Shown: one piece after another, positions 54,441-64,000 of the stretch
Numbering within the stretch: position 1 is the first letter of the stretch
How the letters are laid out: every line of letters starts with the position of its first letter
DNA from: Undaria pinnatifida
Lineage: Eukaryota > Sar > Phaeophyceae > Laminariales > Alariaceae
Reading direction: 5' to 3'
Assembly (NCBI GenBank): GCA_012845835.1
Contig: JABAKD010000023.1
Span: 20,322,691-20,386,690, forward strand
DNA: 64,000 bases
Program-made: the position numbers and the translations under genes
The notes under the pieces: model-generated
Seen by the model: the letters and a program-made list of their open reading frames with translations, nothing else
Told to the model about the DNA's origin: nothing
Database searches by the model: none

Positions 54441-54945
54441 GGAGGGTATACCCGGGGGAATATTTTTCAAGTTCGACATGGGGAAAATCTGAAAAGTTTA
54501 TTGTTGTGGACGGTGGAGATCGAACCCACGACCCAAAAAACCCATGGTCTGTCGACGACGCCATTTGTTAAGGTCTTTAGTGGGGTATTATTATAGTCCG
54601 TTTGACCACTTGCAAAAGGTTAACCAATAGCTTACCCAAACTAAGCCTTATAACACTCTCCCCCCCTGAAACGGCGGGATAGCAGGTCGGCCGGGTATAT
54701 GGCGGACCTGTCAATATCCAAGCCGTTTCATTTCCTGGGCATACCGGGGAGAGTGTTTTCCAAGTTCGACATGGGGAAAGTCTGAAAAAGTTTATTATGG
54801 TGGATGTGGGGCTTGAGCCCACGACCCTGAAAACCCATGGTCTGTCGACGACGCCATTTGTTGAGGAATTAGTGGGGTATTAGTCCGTTTGACCACTTTC
54901 AAAAGGTTAACCAATAGCTTACCCAAACTAAGCCTTATAGCATAA
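54441..54945 (+). mobile_element. TRIM-like LTR fossil, family 1, cluster C
   Basis: LTR end (54,441-54,501), interior (54,502-54,565), LTR-like unit (54,566-54,797), interior (54,798-54,858) and the start of another LTR (54,859-54,945) that runs into an ATT array. Same family as clusters A and B. Confidence 0.65.
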
Positions 54946-54963
54946 GCGAACTAAGATGTATAG

Positions 54964-55384
<421 letters not shown>

Positions 55385-55394
55385 TCTCGGAGTA

Positions 55395-55490
55395 TTATTT
55401 CTTATTGTTATTGCTGGTTTTTCCAGTTGCTTCTTGGTTTTTCAGCTACTACCTTCAAATTCCCACCGTTTCCTTTCTTTTTAATGAAGT
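55395..55490 (+). repeat. repeat Z next to the compound microsatellite
   Basis: ATTGCTGGTTTTTCCAGTTG, TTGGTTTTTCAGCTACTACC and TTCAAATTCCC correspond to the start of repeat Z at 43,025 and 46,460. Confidence 0.55.
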
Positions 55491-55927
55491 GTTTGCGAAA
55501 GTTTGTTTTTTAGAAATTTTCTTCCCCAATAAATACACCGAAGGTAGGATTTGAGGTAAATTCTTGAAGAAAAGAGCGAAAAAGTAGTTATGCGAAGGTA
55601 GGAGTTTGACTAATGTACGGTACATTTTTGCTCTCCATATCATTGGCTTATAAAAACCGAGCATCTTCCATGCCTCGTACGCACCACCTGCGCTGCTTGC
55701 TGTATACACAACACGACAACCCCTGGGAGCACAGAAGCTCGAGAGGTGTAGCTGGAGTATGACGCGGGCGAGCGGTGTTGGATTGTGCCAGTGGGCTGCC
55801 GGCGGACTGCAGCGGCCCGGTGCTACGGTACGCCCTCGCCCGCTAGGTGTCAGGGCGCGTCATTCCAGAATAGACTACTCGTAGTGGTTTTCGTGACAGT
55901 ATGATGACAGCTCGTTCCACCACGAAC
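55491..55927. other. no recognised gene
   Basis: A GACGCGGGCGAGCGG / CCTCGCCCGC imperfect inverted pair lies at about 55,760-55,845. No other signal. Confidence 0.35.
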
Positions 55928-56330
55928 TGTGCGCTGCTGTGCCTTGCTGCGTACTTTGTTGTACGTACTATTTTTGTACATGCCAGGTATCATTCAATTA
56001 TACCGGGATTCGAACCCACGCACTCCAGGCTCAGAAGCGGACAGTGTATACACTAGACCACAAAGTCACAGTGACTCTGTGGTCTATAGTGGATAGTCCT
56101 ATATGTTTTGCTGATTTTTCCTCTTGCTTCTCAATTTTTTTCTTGAAGCTCAGCTGCTTCCTTCGAATGTCAAATGTGGTTTCTGCCAACACTATTTTGA
56201 ACCTTGTCGCGATTTTGTTGAACTTCGTGCGGTGCGGTACTGTGCGCTGCTGTGCCTTGCTGCGTGCTTTGTTGTACGTACTATTTTTGTACATGCCAGG
56301 TATCATTCGAAGTATCGTATCATACCAGGT
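55928..56330. repeat. 316-bp-spaced direct repeat enclosing a tRNA-derived segment and repeat Z
   Basis: GCTGTGCCTTGCTGCGTRCT...GTACATGCCAGGTATCATTC occurs at 55,934-56,000 and 56,250-56,315. Between them lie a tRNA-like segment (minus strand, TGGTCTAGTGTATACACTG A-box, GTGGGTTCGAATCCCGG B-box; about 55,997-56,065), a GTCACAGTGAC palindrome, and repeat Z (56,104-56,232). Confidence 0.6.
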
Positions 56331-56859
56331 ACCGGTACTATTATTAACAAGCCACCACTTTTGTTGGTACTTCTACAGGACATATTCCTGAATCACAAAA
56401 AGTGAATTCCCAGCTCAGCTCTGCCCAGTTATAGCTCAGCAGCGCAACGCAGCGCCGTGCGGTGCCGTGCCTTTTGCCCTGGGGTGCGGTGCTGTGCCGT
56501 GCTGCGCTCTGCTTTCCTTCGAACATACAGCAGTAGCAGGTGTCATGCGAAAAGTATCAGGTACCAGGTGCCGGTATGAACGTGTATAGACTGCAAGAAT
56601 TTTTGCTATTTTTTTTTATTGTCCTTTCTCGACCATGTTTTTTTTTCACAAATTACACCCGTACTGCCGATCAGAACGTGGCACCGCCAACAAGCACACA
56701 GCACAGCAGAGGCCCATCAGTTCTGCACAAGTAGCTCTTGGCGTTATTAAACCGCTAGTTGCGCCAAATCAATGGCCTCTTATTTCTGCCCCCTTCACAT
56801 TAAGTTGTGTTCTTCCTTGCGCGGGCGTAGCGGGCGGCATCAACGGAGCCCTTGTAATA
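56331..56859. other. no recognised gene; GCYGTGC-rich stretch
   Basis: 56,415-56,515 is rich in GCAGCGC/GTGCCGTGC words like 46,740-46,860. Nothing else. Confidence 0.35.
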
Positions 56860-58154
56860 CATTAGGCATATGGCTTTCATCCCTGCGTTTTCCGAGCCCC
56901 AACCCCATTGGCCGAGCCCCCCCCGCCCGCCTGCCCTCGGGACAACCCCCCCAGTCCCGCCGTACCCGTGAATGATTGGGCTCCATCCCCGATTCATACA
57001 TCCTATATCTACAACTCCGACACCCCGGGGACGAAAATCGAGTTCTCCTAGGTCCACGCCGCCCAGCACGGTGTGGAAACCCCAATCCCACGGGCGGATC
57101 GCTGATTGGCTGGGGCACCCCCCCCCCGTCTCGCCGCACCAGGGGATAATTGGGTCCCATCCCCGGTTCATACATTATTTCATATGTCTACAATTCCAAC
57201 ACCCCGGAGACGAAAATAGAGTTCTCCCGGGTCGACACCGTCACGCACGGTGTGGAAACCCCGATCCCACGGGCCGATCGCCGATTGATTGGGGCGCGTA
57301 GAGCGAGGGCAACCCAGGGAAGATTGGGTACCATCCCCGGTTCAGACATCCCTCCATATCTCTACAACTCCGGCACTCCGGGGACAAAAATCAAGTTCTC
57401 CCGGGTCGACACCACCCCACACGGTGTGGAAACCCCAATACCACGGACCGGTCGCTGATTGACTGGGGCGCGTAGAACAAGCGCAACCCCGGGAGGATAG
57501 GGTCCGGTCCCCGTTTGACCCCCCCCAGTCCCGCCGCACCGCGGAGGATTGGGTCTCATCCTCGGTTGAGCATCTTTCCATATCTGTACACCTCCGACAC
57601 CTGAGAAACAAAAATCGAGTTCTCCCAGGTCGACACCGCCCCACACGGCGAGGAAACCCCAATCCCACAGGCCGATCGCTGATTGACGGGAACGCGTAGA
57701 GCGAGAGCAACCCGGGGAGGACTTTGTCCCGTCGCCGGTTCAAACATCCTTCCATATCTCTAAAACTCCGACACTCCGGGGATGAAAAATGGAAAATCGA
57801 GTTGTACTGGGTCGACACCGCCCCGTACGGTGTGGAAACCTCAATCCCGCTGGTCAATCGCTGATTGGCTGAGGTAGGTAGAGCGAGCGTAACCTGTGGA
57901 GGATAGGGACCGATCCCCGGTTCAGAAATACCTCCGTATCACTACAACTCCCACACCCCGGGGATGAAACGAAAAGTCCCTCGGGTCCCTACTGCCCCGC
58001 ACGATGTGAAACCCCAATTCCGCTGGCCGATCGCTGACTGGTTGGAGCGCGTAGAGCCAGCGCCACCGGGGGAGGATAAGGCCCCATGCCCGGATCACAA
58101 ATCCCTCCGTATCTTTATACCTGCCAACACCTCGTGAACGAAAACGATGTTCTC
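56860..58154 (+). repeat. satellite array 1, about 175-bp unit, about seven copies
   Basis: CATCCCCGGTTCA-type words fall at about 56,983, 57,159, 57,332, 57,557, 57,731, 57,912 and 58,085, giving periods of 173-181 bp and one longer unit. Each unit has an ACAACTCCRACACCCCGGGG block, a GGGTCGACACCGCC block, a CACGGTGTGGAAACCCC block and a GGCCGATCGCTGATTG block. The array opens with TTAGGCATATGGCTTTCATC, as does array 2. Confidence 0.9.
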
Positions 58155-58711
58155 TAGTAATAGTATTTGACCCAATAAGCTCCCAACTATTTTCGCTTAA
58201 ATCGGGTTTTCTCGCATACTACTCGCCTAAGGCAAAAAGCGCATTGCGACCGCAATTTGGCCACTCTTTCGCGTGGTAGGTCGCATACAAAGCAATTTTG
58301 AGCCAAAAACAGGTTGACGTGCTGAGCAAGCATGCTCAGAATGAGGCTGAGAAACACTTGGACAGCACCAAATGCAATGGAAATTGTTCAATTAGAGCGA
58401 TTTTTCTATTCAGGATTCGGGACCCCCAGTTATATGCACAATTTTGAACGAAGATGAGATGTTCAAAGAAACACGACAAATATGGAACTAAGGTTGGCAT
58501 AACTCGAGCATAACCATGGGAAATAGGGGGAAAAGCGGGAAAAAGCCTGAAATGAGGCCAAAACAGTGGATATTTGGCTTGCATAGTGGTCGAATAATCA
58601 TGGAATAATCGCTTAACCTGCCCGCATAATCACCTCTGTGTCGCTTACGCGACTCCGACAAAAGTCACAGAAAATTCCGACTTCATTCGCTTATTGAGTC
58701 AAAGCCTATTG
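58155..58711. mobile_element. 557-bp MITE inserted in satellite array 1
   Basis: Imperfect terminal inverted repeats of about 23 bp (TAATAGTATTTGACCCAATA... against the mirror of GCTTATTGAGTCAAAGCCTATTG), flanked by TTCTC on both sides (58,150-58,154 and 58,712-58,716) that rejoin a normal satellite unit. The interior is AT-rich and non-coding, with several short inverted words. The superfamily is not assigned; the 5-bp duplication does not fit Tc1/mariner. Confidence 0.7.
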
Positions 58712-58935
58712 TTCTCGCGGATCGACACCGCCCCGCACGGTGTGGAAACCCTAACCCCGCTGGCCGATCGCTGATTGGTTGGGGCTCCTACATAGAGCCA
58801 GCGCAACATGGGGAGGAGAGCCCCATCGCTGGTTCGAAAATCTTTCCATGCATCTGCAACTCCGACAACGGGGGGACGAGAACGGAAATCCCCCGGGCTG
58901 ATACCGCCCCACGCGGTGTGGAAACCCCAACCCAA
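58712..58935 (+). repeat. satellite array 1, continuation after the MITE
   Basis: One and a half further units (GCGGATCGACACCGCC... to CACGCGGTGTGGAAACCCCA). Confidence 0.85.
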
Positions 58936-59210
58936 CCCCCTCAAACGCGACAACAAGTACAACAACTGATGCAAAACCTGAGTCAGAACCGAAAAAGAAT
59001 CGAAGTCCAGCGAGATAGCCACTTTCACACCAACTTCAAGATAAAAAATCGAAATTACAAGAAACGCGGGAAAGTCGTCAAAAAAAGGTTTTCCTGTACC
59101 TTTATGCACAGCGGCATCTAACTGGATAGTCCTCACTATTTTCCTCACATCCCGCAATGATTTCCCCACACCCCACACTAATTTCAACCTAAAAATCGAG
59201 TACTGACCAA

Positions 59211-59375
59211 ACGCATCTGTTTGCTGCTGTACGTGCTGCTGTGCTGCTGTAGCACATGGTTGGGGCCTTTGATGGGTGGACGGGTCGGTCGGTGGATGAG
59301 TGGTTTGGTGGGTGGGTAGTTTTGTAAGTGGGGGGAGTGTTTTCGTGCCTGTGGGAGGTGGCCCTGTTTCTTTCA
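59211..59375 (+). repeat. repeat V, copy 1
   Basis: GCTGTAGCACATGGTT, GATGGGTGG-type words and TGTGGGAGGTGGCCCTGTT, matching 62,028-62,165 block by block. Confidence 0.65.
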
Positions 59376-62027
59376 TTGATACATTTAGGCCTGGGAACTC
59401 GCTGGGAATGGAATTTTTTAGACGTAGAATTTGGAGAAAAACGTCTCATGGCCGTTCTCTACGAAAACAAATCTTTAGGAACACAACCAATCAGCGATGA
59501 GAAAAAAAAAATCACGACACGACCAAAAGCTGTTCGGAGCGTAGCATTCACAAAAAAAGCTCTGCTGCCATAGGCTGCCATCACCCTTTTCTAAAAAACA
59601 AGTCAGCCCACCGGGGGTGCCTGTGATTCTCGTACGAAGCGTACTGCTGACAGCACCAGGCCCAGAGCGCGGAGCAGCAGCGTACACATGTCCGCACGAG
59701 CGTGAGCGACCCCTTGGGCTTGTCGGCCTGCAGCACGACGGTGCTGCCCCCTATATGATGCGAAGGGATCAAGCAGCAGGGGTTGATCTCTTGTTTTTTT
59801 TGCTGCTGCTGCTGCTGCTGCTGCTGTTGCTGTGCAAGCCCCTGGGCCGTGCTGCACCGCGCATGGTATACGGCGCCGCCCGTATACCTCCGTGGCGGCG
59901 CGCCCCACCTCTAGCCCACGTGTGAGTTGTTGCTGTACGTGCCGCTGGGCTTGAATCTTGGCCATGGCTCTTCAGCACGCGCCTGGGGTCTGGCTCCAAA
60001 CTTGTGTTTCTCTGTACTCGCGCATCCTTACTCGTATGGTACCAATCATCGTACATCGTACCAGGTATCTATTTCTCCTGAAATGTGATAAGCGTGCTAT
60101 ATTCATATCAATATGCAAACGGTCGTTACATTCGGACAAACTTGTTACTTGTTTTGCTCGAAGATTGCATGTGTACAATAGCAGCTTTTTATAAGACATG
60201 TGCACCCGCTTTTGGGAGCTCGGGCCACCTCATTTCCCGCTGCATCAAGGCCTGGTCACAGATTCCCTCCCTTCTCTCTTGATTGCTGCTGCTGTGATGG
60301 CAGTCGCTCGGCGTGCGGCTACGCCCGCCCGTGTCTGGCGCAGTTTGCCCTACACGACGAAGACACGTATTGGCATTTGCCTCGACTTTTTTCGTGTTTT
60401 CACGGGTATCTTTCTTTTTTTGCTGTACATGTTTTTCAAATGATTTGTTTTGGAACTTTTTACTCGGAAGGCAGTAAATGGGCCAAATTTGATCAACAAT
60501 TTCTGGTCGGCTATTCGAGTGTTTGCGTTTAAAAACATCACTAAAAATTCTTCCATCATGCTAGAAAAAGGCCAGATTCACTCCGGCATGCTTTTCGTTG
60601 TGTTTGCGGTTAACGAATGGCAGAAAAGGCGTACACGGCCTCCATATCACAGGCGGGGAGCGGGGAGGCAACATCAATTTTTGAATTTAGACATGGTGCG
60701 GTAGCACCTAGACTCGCCGACAGGGGCAGGCCGAGCACAACACCATCAGACAAACAGCAGCACAGCAGCAGCAGCAGCAGCAGTAGCAGCACCGCAGCCG
60801 TGACAGCAGCAGCGGCGGCGGGGGCGCGGGCGGCGGCGGCGGTGGCGATGGCCCCGCCAGATGAGTTGCGGCGCAGCAACTCGGCCTGGCTCGACCACCA
60901 CGATCATCACCACAACAACAGAACAGCCATTTTTTTATTCTTTGTTTTAGAAACAAACGCAGGAGACACCAACCGCAGCCGCAGCACAACAGCCGCCGCA
61001 CAGCAGCAGCAGCAGCAGCGGCGGCGGCGGCGGCAGCCGTGCGGCGTGGGTGACGGTGGTGGTGCAGGCTTTGGCGACAGCATTGTGGTATAGCGACGGT
61101 GGTTGACAAATTCAGCACCGAATACGACATCACGCAGCAGCAGAGACCGAGGTCACATCGTAGAGAGCGCGGGAGCGCTGGCTCACTAGCACCTATCCCA
61201 GAGGTTGCGCGTACGCGCCATGCTTCCACAGCTACCCTTTGGTGCCTCCGCATCAATGTTGGGTTGTGTCTACCGCTGCTAAGCACAGCGCACAGCGAGC
61301 AGTGTCTGCTGTTAGCTGCCATGTGGGTTGTGCCCTCGTGCCCTCTGATTGTTGTGCCGAGAGCGACTGTGTTGGTAGGCCAATCGTATGACCTGGTCGT
61401 TCTTGATGGAAGTTTGCTCTAAATCGTTCACTCAAATTGGAATTTTCATGCCGTTTTGGGGCAAATTCTTGCTTCAAAGTTCGCTCGGCGGGATTATTTG
61501 CTTGAATTTTAAATTAAATTCCTTCAACGTAAACACTCGATTTACTGGATTCGAGGCGGATTGCTTTGTTGTCTCCGCCAAGTCCCAGCCAAGGGGAAGA
61601 CAGGTGTCTCTTCCATATTCAATTGAAGTACTTCTCCCCTATTGAGCAAATGACGAATATAATCACAAAGCAACAGTTTCCCAGCACATTTCCGGCCGAT
61701 TAGATGTGAAAACATAACGGAAAAATCTAAGTGATCTGCCTTGCCCTCTGTACACACTGATTACAGGTGTCTGTCGAATCCCAGGTTCCAACTCGTCGCC
61801 TGCGTCGACTATTCTTTGATCGTCTGTCAACCGTTCACGCATACTAAAACCAAGTAAGTAGGACTACGGCACACTTTTTTTCTGTAACACCTTTTTTTTG
61901 CGGTTTTCATCGAATAGATCTGCCATTTGTTTTTTACATTTCGGGGTTCATTTCCAGGCCTAACAGTATTTAGTTTTCTCCGCCATACCGGCCTGCTCTG
62001 GCGAAGTTCTAGTACGAACCAATGCAT
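59376..62027. other. no recognised gene; CAG/CTG-rich low complexity
   Basis: CTG array at about 59,801-59,828, CAG arrays at about 60,766-60,790 and 61,003-61,020. The frame at 60,617-61,093 (plus) is mostly Ser, Ala, Gln and Arg runs generated by these triplets. 59,603-59,965 (minus) is open but also Ala-run-containing. 61,110-61,640 and 61,650-62,020 show nothing recognisable on either strand. Confidence 0.4.
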
Positions 62028-62165
62028 CCATTTGTTGCTATACGCACTGCTCTACTGCTGTAGCACATGGTCGGTGGATTGGTTGATGGGTGGATGGTTT
62101 GGTTGATGGGTGGGTGTGTCGTGTGGTACGTTGATGAGTGTTTTCGGGCGTGTGGGAGGTGACCC
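62028..62165 (+). repeat. repeat V, copy 2
   Basis: Partner of 59,211-59,375, sharing TGTAGCACATGGT, GATGGGTGG words and GTGTGGGAGGTGACCCTGTT. Confidence 0.65.
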
Positions 62166-62671
62166 TGTTATTTTGTTTTTATTTCTACAGCAGTAATTTG
62201 ATACAAAGCCGGCCGGCTCGGGCATTCGTCGGAAGTACCACTGCAATGGGGGGTCAATTGATCGCAGAGTTTACGGCAATAGTGGATCAACTTATTGCAG
62301 ACTTCACTGCAATATTGGATACATTAATTGCAGAGTTCAGTACCAATCGAGTGCGAGATCGGTGCAAATTGGTCCTCGAAGCAGCAGAATCCCACCTCAC
62401 AACAGCGTGCAACAATCATCAGCAAGGAGCACCACAGGTAGGAAGCAACACACAACACTACACCAACAAGCAACCCGCGCTTCCAGTTGACCGTGAAACG
62501 ACCCAAACAGCAGCAGCACAGACAGGCACCACAGCGAGCACGCCTTTCACACCTCTTTTACTTCTCCAGCGAGACTGGAACGAAAGCGGCGACCCACCGA
62601 TACGATACCGTGACGAATGCAATTGTTTCTGTGGATACCATCTACGACCTTCGCTTGGCGCGGCCCAATAG
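62138..62671 (+). CDS. hypothetical protein with short heptad-like repeats; C-terminal part duplicated
   Basis: A 177-residue frame. Residues about 38-70 contain three copies of a QLIAEFTAIVD-like unit (GGQLIAEFTAIVDQLIADFT then ILDTLIAEFST), which would form an amphipathic helix. The C-terminal 50 residues (STPFTPLLLLQRDWNESGDP, CGYHLRPSLGAAQ) recur in a second open frame at about 63,840-63,987 (STPFTALLLRRVWDESGDP, RGYHLRPSLAAD). Preservation of the frame in both diverged copies favours coding. No family recognised and no promoter or intron evidence. Confidence 0.35.
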   Translation: MFSGVWEVTLLFCFYFYSSNLIQSRPARAFVGSTTAMGGQLIAEFTAIVDQLIADFTAILDTLIAEFSTNRVRDRCKLVLEAAESHLTTACNNHQQGAPQVGSNTQHYTNKQPALPVDRETTQTAAAQTGTTASTPFTPLLLLQRDWNESGDPPIRYRDECNCFCGYHLRPSLGAAQ

Positions 62672-62711
62672 GAAAAATGAGGCGCGCGAAGCGCGCCGTT
62701 TTGTGCGTTTG

Positions 62712-63712
62712 TAATATATTAGGCATATGGCTATCACCCCTGTGTTTTCCGAACCCCAATCCCATTGCCTGAGGGTCCCCCCCCCCCCGCCCCCTCTCGA
62801 CCAATCTTGGGGCGAGGGGCGCGCGGCGGGAGTTGCCCCTTGGGGCAACCCCCCCCAGTCCCGCCGCACCCAGGGAGGATGAATCACCATCCCCGGTCCA
62901 TACATCCTTTCATATATCTACGACCCCGACGCCCCGGAGACGAAAATCGAGTTGTCCTGGGTCGACACCGCCGCGCACGGTGTGGAACCCCCAATCCCAC
63001 GGGCCGATCGCTGATTGGCTGAGGCAACCGCCCCAGTCCCGCCGCACCCGTGGAGGATTGGGCCCCATCCCCGGTTCAAACATCCTTCCTTATATCTACA
63101 ACTCCAACGCCCCGGGGACGAAAGTCTAGTGCTCCCGGGTCGACACCGCCGCGCACGGTGTGGAAACCCTAATCCCACGGGCCGGTCTCTGATTGCTTGA
63201 GGCGCGTAGAGTGAGCACCACCCGGGGAAGATTGGGCGTCATGCCCGGATCATAGATCCCTCCGTATATCTACAACTCCAACACCCCGTGAACGAAAGCG
63301 ATGTTATCCCGGGTTGACACTGCCCCGCGCGGTGTGGAAACCCCAACGTCACTGACCGATCGCTGATTGGCTGGGGCGCGTAGAGCCAGCGCCACCCGGG
63401 GAGGATAGGGCCCCATGCCTGGATCATAAATTCCCCCGTATCTCTGCAACTCCAATACCCCGTGAACGAAAACGATGTTCTCCCAGATCGACACCACCCT
63501 GCACGGTGTGGAACTTCAACGCCGCTGGCCGATCGCTGATTGGTTGGGGCTCGGACACAGAGCCAACGCAACCTGGGGAGGATACGGCCCCATCGCTGGT
63601 TCGGAAATCCTTCCATGCATCTACAACTCCGGCAGCGGGGAGACGAAAACGGAAATCCTTCGGGTTGATACCGCTCCGCACGGTGTGAAAGCTCCAAGCC
63701 AACCCCTCAAAA
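62712..63712 (+). repeat. satellite array 2, about 175-bp unit, about 5.5 copies
   Basis: Same unit as array 1. CATCCCCGGT/CATGCCCGGAT words lie at about 62,889, 63,066, 63,239, 63,412 and 63,591 (periods 173-179 bp). It opens with TTAGGCATATGGCTATCACC and ends in an A-tract at 63,708-63,720. Confidence 0.9.
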
Positions 63713-63744
63713 AAAAAAAAGTCGAAAAAGAAAGGGTCCACAAA

Positions 63745-63987
63745 ATTAGGAAACATCACACAACACTACACCAAACCGAGGCCCGCGCTTCCGGTTCATC
63801 GGGAAACGACCCGAACATCAGCAGCACAGACAGCCACCACAGCGACAGCACGCCTTTCACAGCTCTACTTCTCCGACGAGTCTGGGACGAAAGTGGCGAC
63901 CCCCCGATACGATACGGCGACGAAGGCAAATGTTTCCGTGGATACCATCTACGACCTTCGCTTGCCGCAGATCCTAAGAAAAAATAG
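63745..63987 (+). other. diverged copy of the 62,435-62,671 coding-like segment
   Basis: About 85% similar by eye to 62,435-62,668, from AACACTACACCAA to CATCTACGACCTTCGCTTG. The frame remains open to 63,987. It lies just after satellite array 2, so the two copies bracket the array. Confidence 0.7.
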
Positions 63988-64000
63988 GGCGCATGATGCG

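Noticed and set aside
55997-56065. Candidate tRNA genes here and at 23.7, 24.3, 30.7, 31.3, 43.3 and 47.1 kb
   Set aside because: A- and B-box-like words are present, but none has a pairing 5' acceptor strand, so they are tRNA-derived repeats or primer-site copies.
60617-61093. Plus-strand 158-residue frame with Ser, Ala, Gln and Arg runs
   Set aside because: Composition is explained by CAG/GCG triplet runs; no domain or conserved partner.

Overview
This is a eukaryotic, repeat-dominated window with no clearly intact host gene. GT-AG introns, tRNA-derived repeats, a chromodomain Ty3-type retroelement, a pogo-type DNA transposon, LINE and Penelope-like remnants, and pervasive CAG/CTG and GGTACC-type simple motifs all point to a large, transposon-rich nuclear genome. 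A brown alga or other stramenopile is my best guess, but this rests on general flavour (repeat types, motif bias) and is not proven by any host marker gene.

Layout. 0.96-3.65 kb (minus) holds a decayed multi-exon gene with a Werner-type DEDDy 3'-5' exonuclease domain and a long conserved C-terminal part. 3.7-4.9 kb is degenerate repeats. 5.64-19.62 kb is a nest: a small TRIM-like LTR unit is split by a 13.5-kb Ty3/gypsy fossil (LTRs 5,791-6,060 and 19,057-19,324). The Ty3 fossil carries gag with a zinc knuckle, an unexpected NADAR (YbiA-like) domain, RNase H, integrase, a chromodomain and a Tudor-like tail. Its leader holds an 83/167-bp satellite that is itself interrupted by a 105-bp MITE.

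19.86-28.43 kb is a near-perfect giant inverted repeat (arms about 4.1-4.35 kb) whose centre is a reversed copy of the left flank. 29.60-48.19 kb is a second, larger inverted arrangement: arms of 3.7 and 2.9 kb capped by strong GC hairpins. Its interior contains a GIY-YIG/RT-N-terminal remnant of a permuted Penelope-like element, a 300-bp tandem duplication, a nearly whole 4.69-kb pogo-like transposon with TA target duplication, a tandem TRIM array, and a second fragment of the same Ty3 family.

48.2-56.4 kb is a patchwork: minisatellites, trinucleotide arrays, two more TRIM clusters, a LINE endonuclease fragment, tRNA-derived repeats and a possible two-exon gene. 56.9-64 kb is dominated by two arrays of a roughly 175-bp satellite (one interrupted by a 557-bp MITE) and by a duplicated short coding-like segment. 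The components do not form a pathway. The window records successive insertion, capture and inverted duplication, and its most unusual items are the NADAR domain inside a Ty3 element and the two giant inverted repeats.
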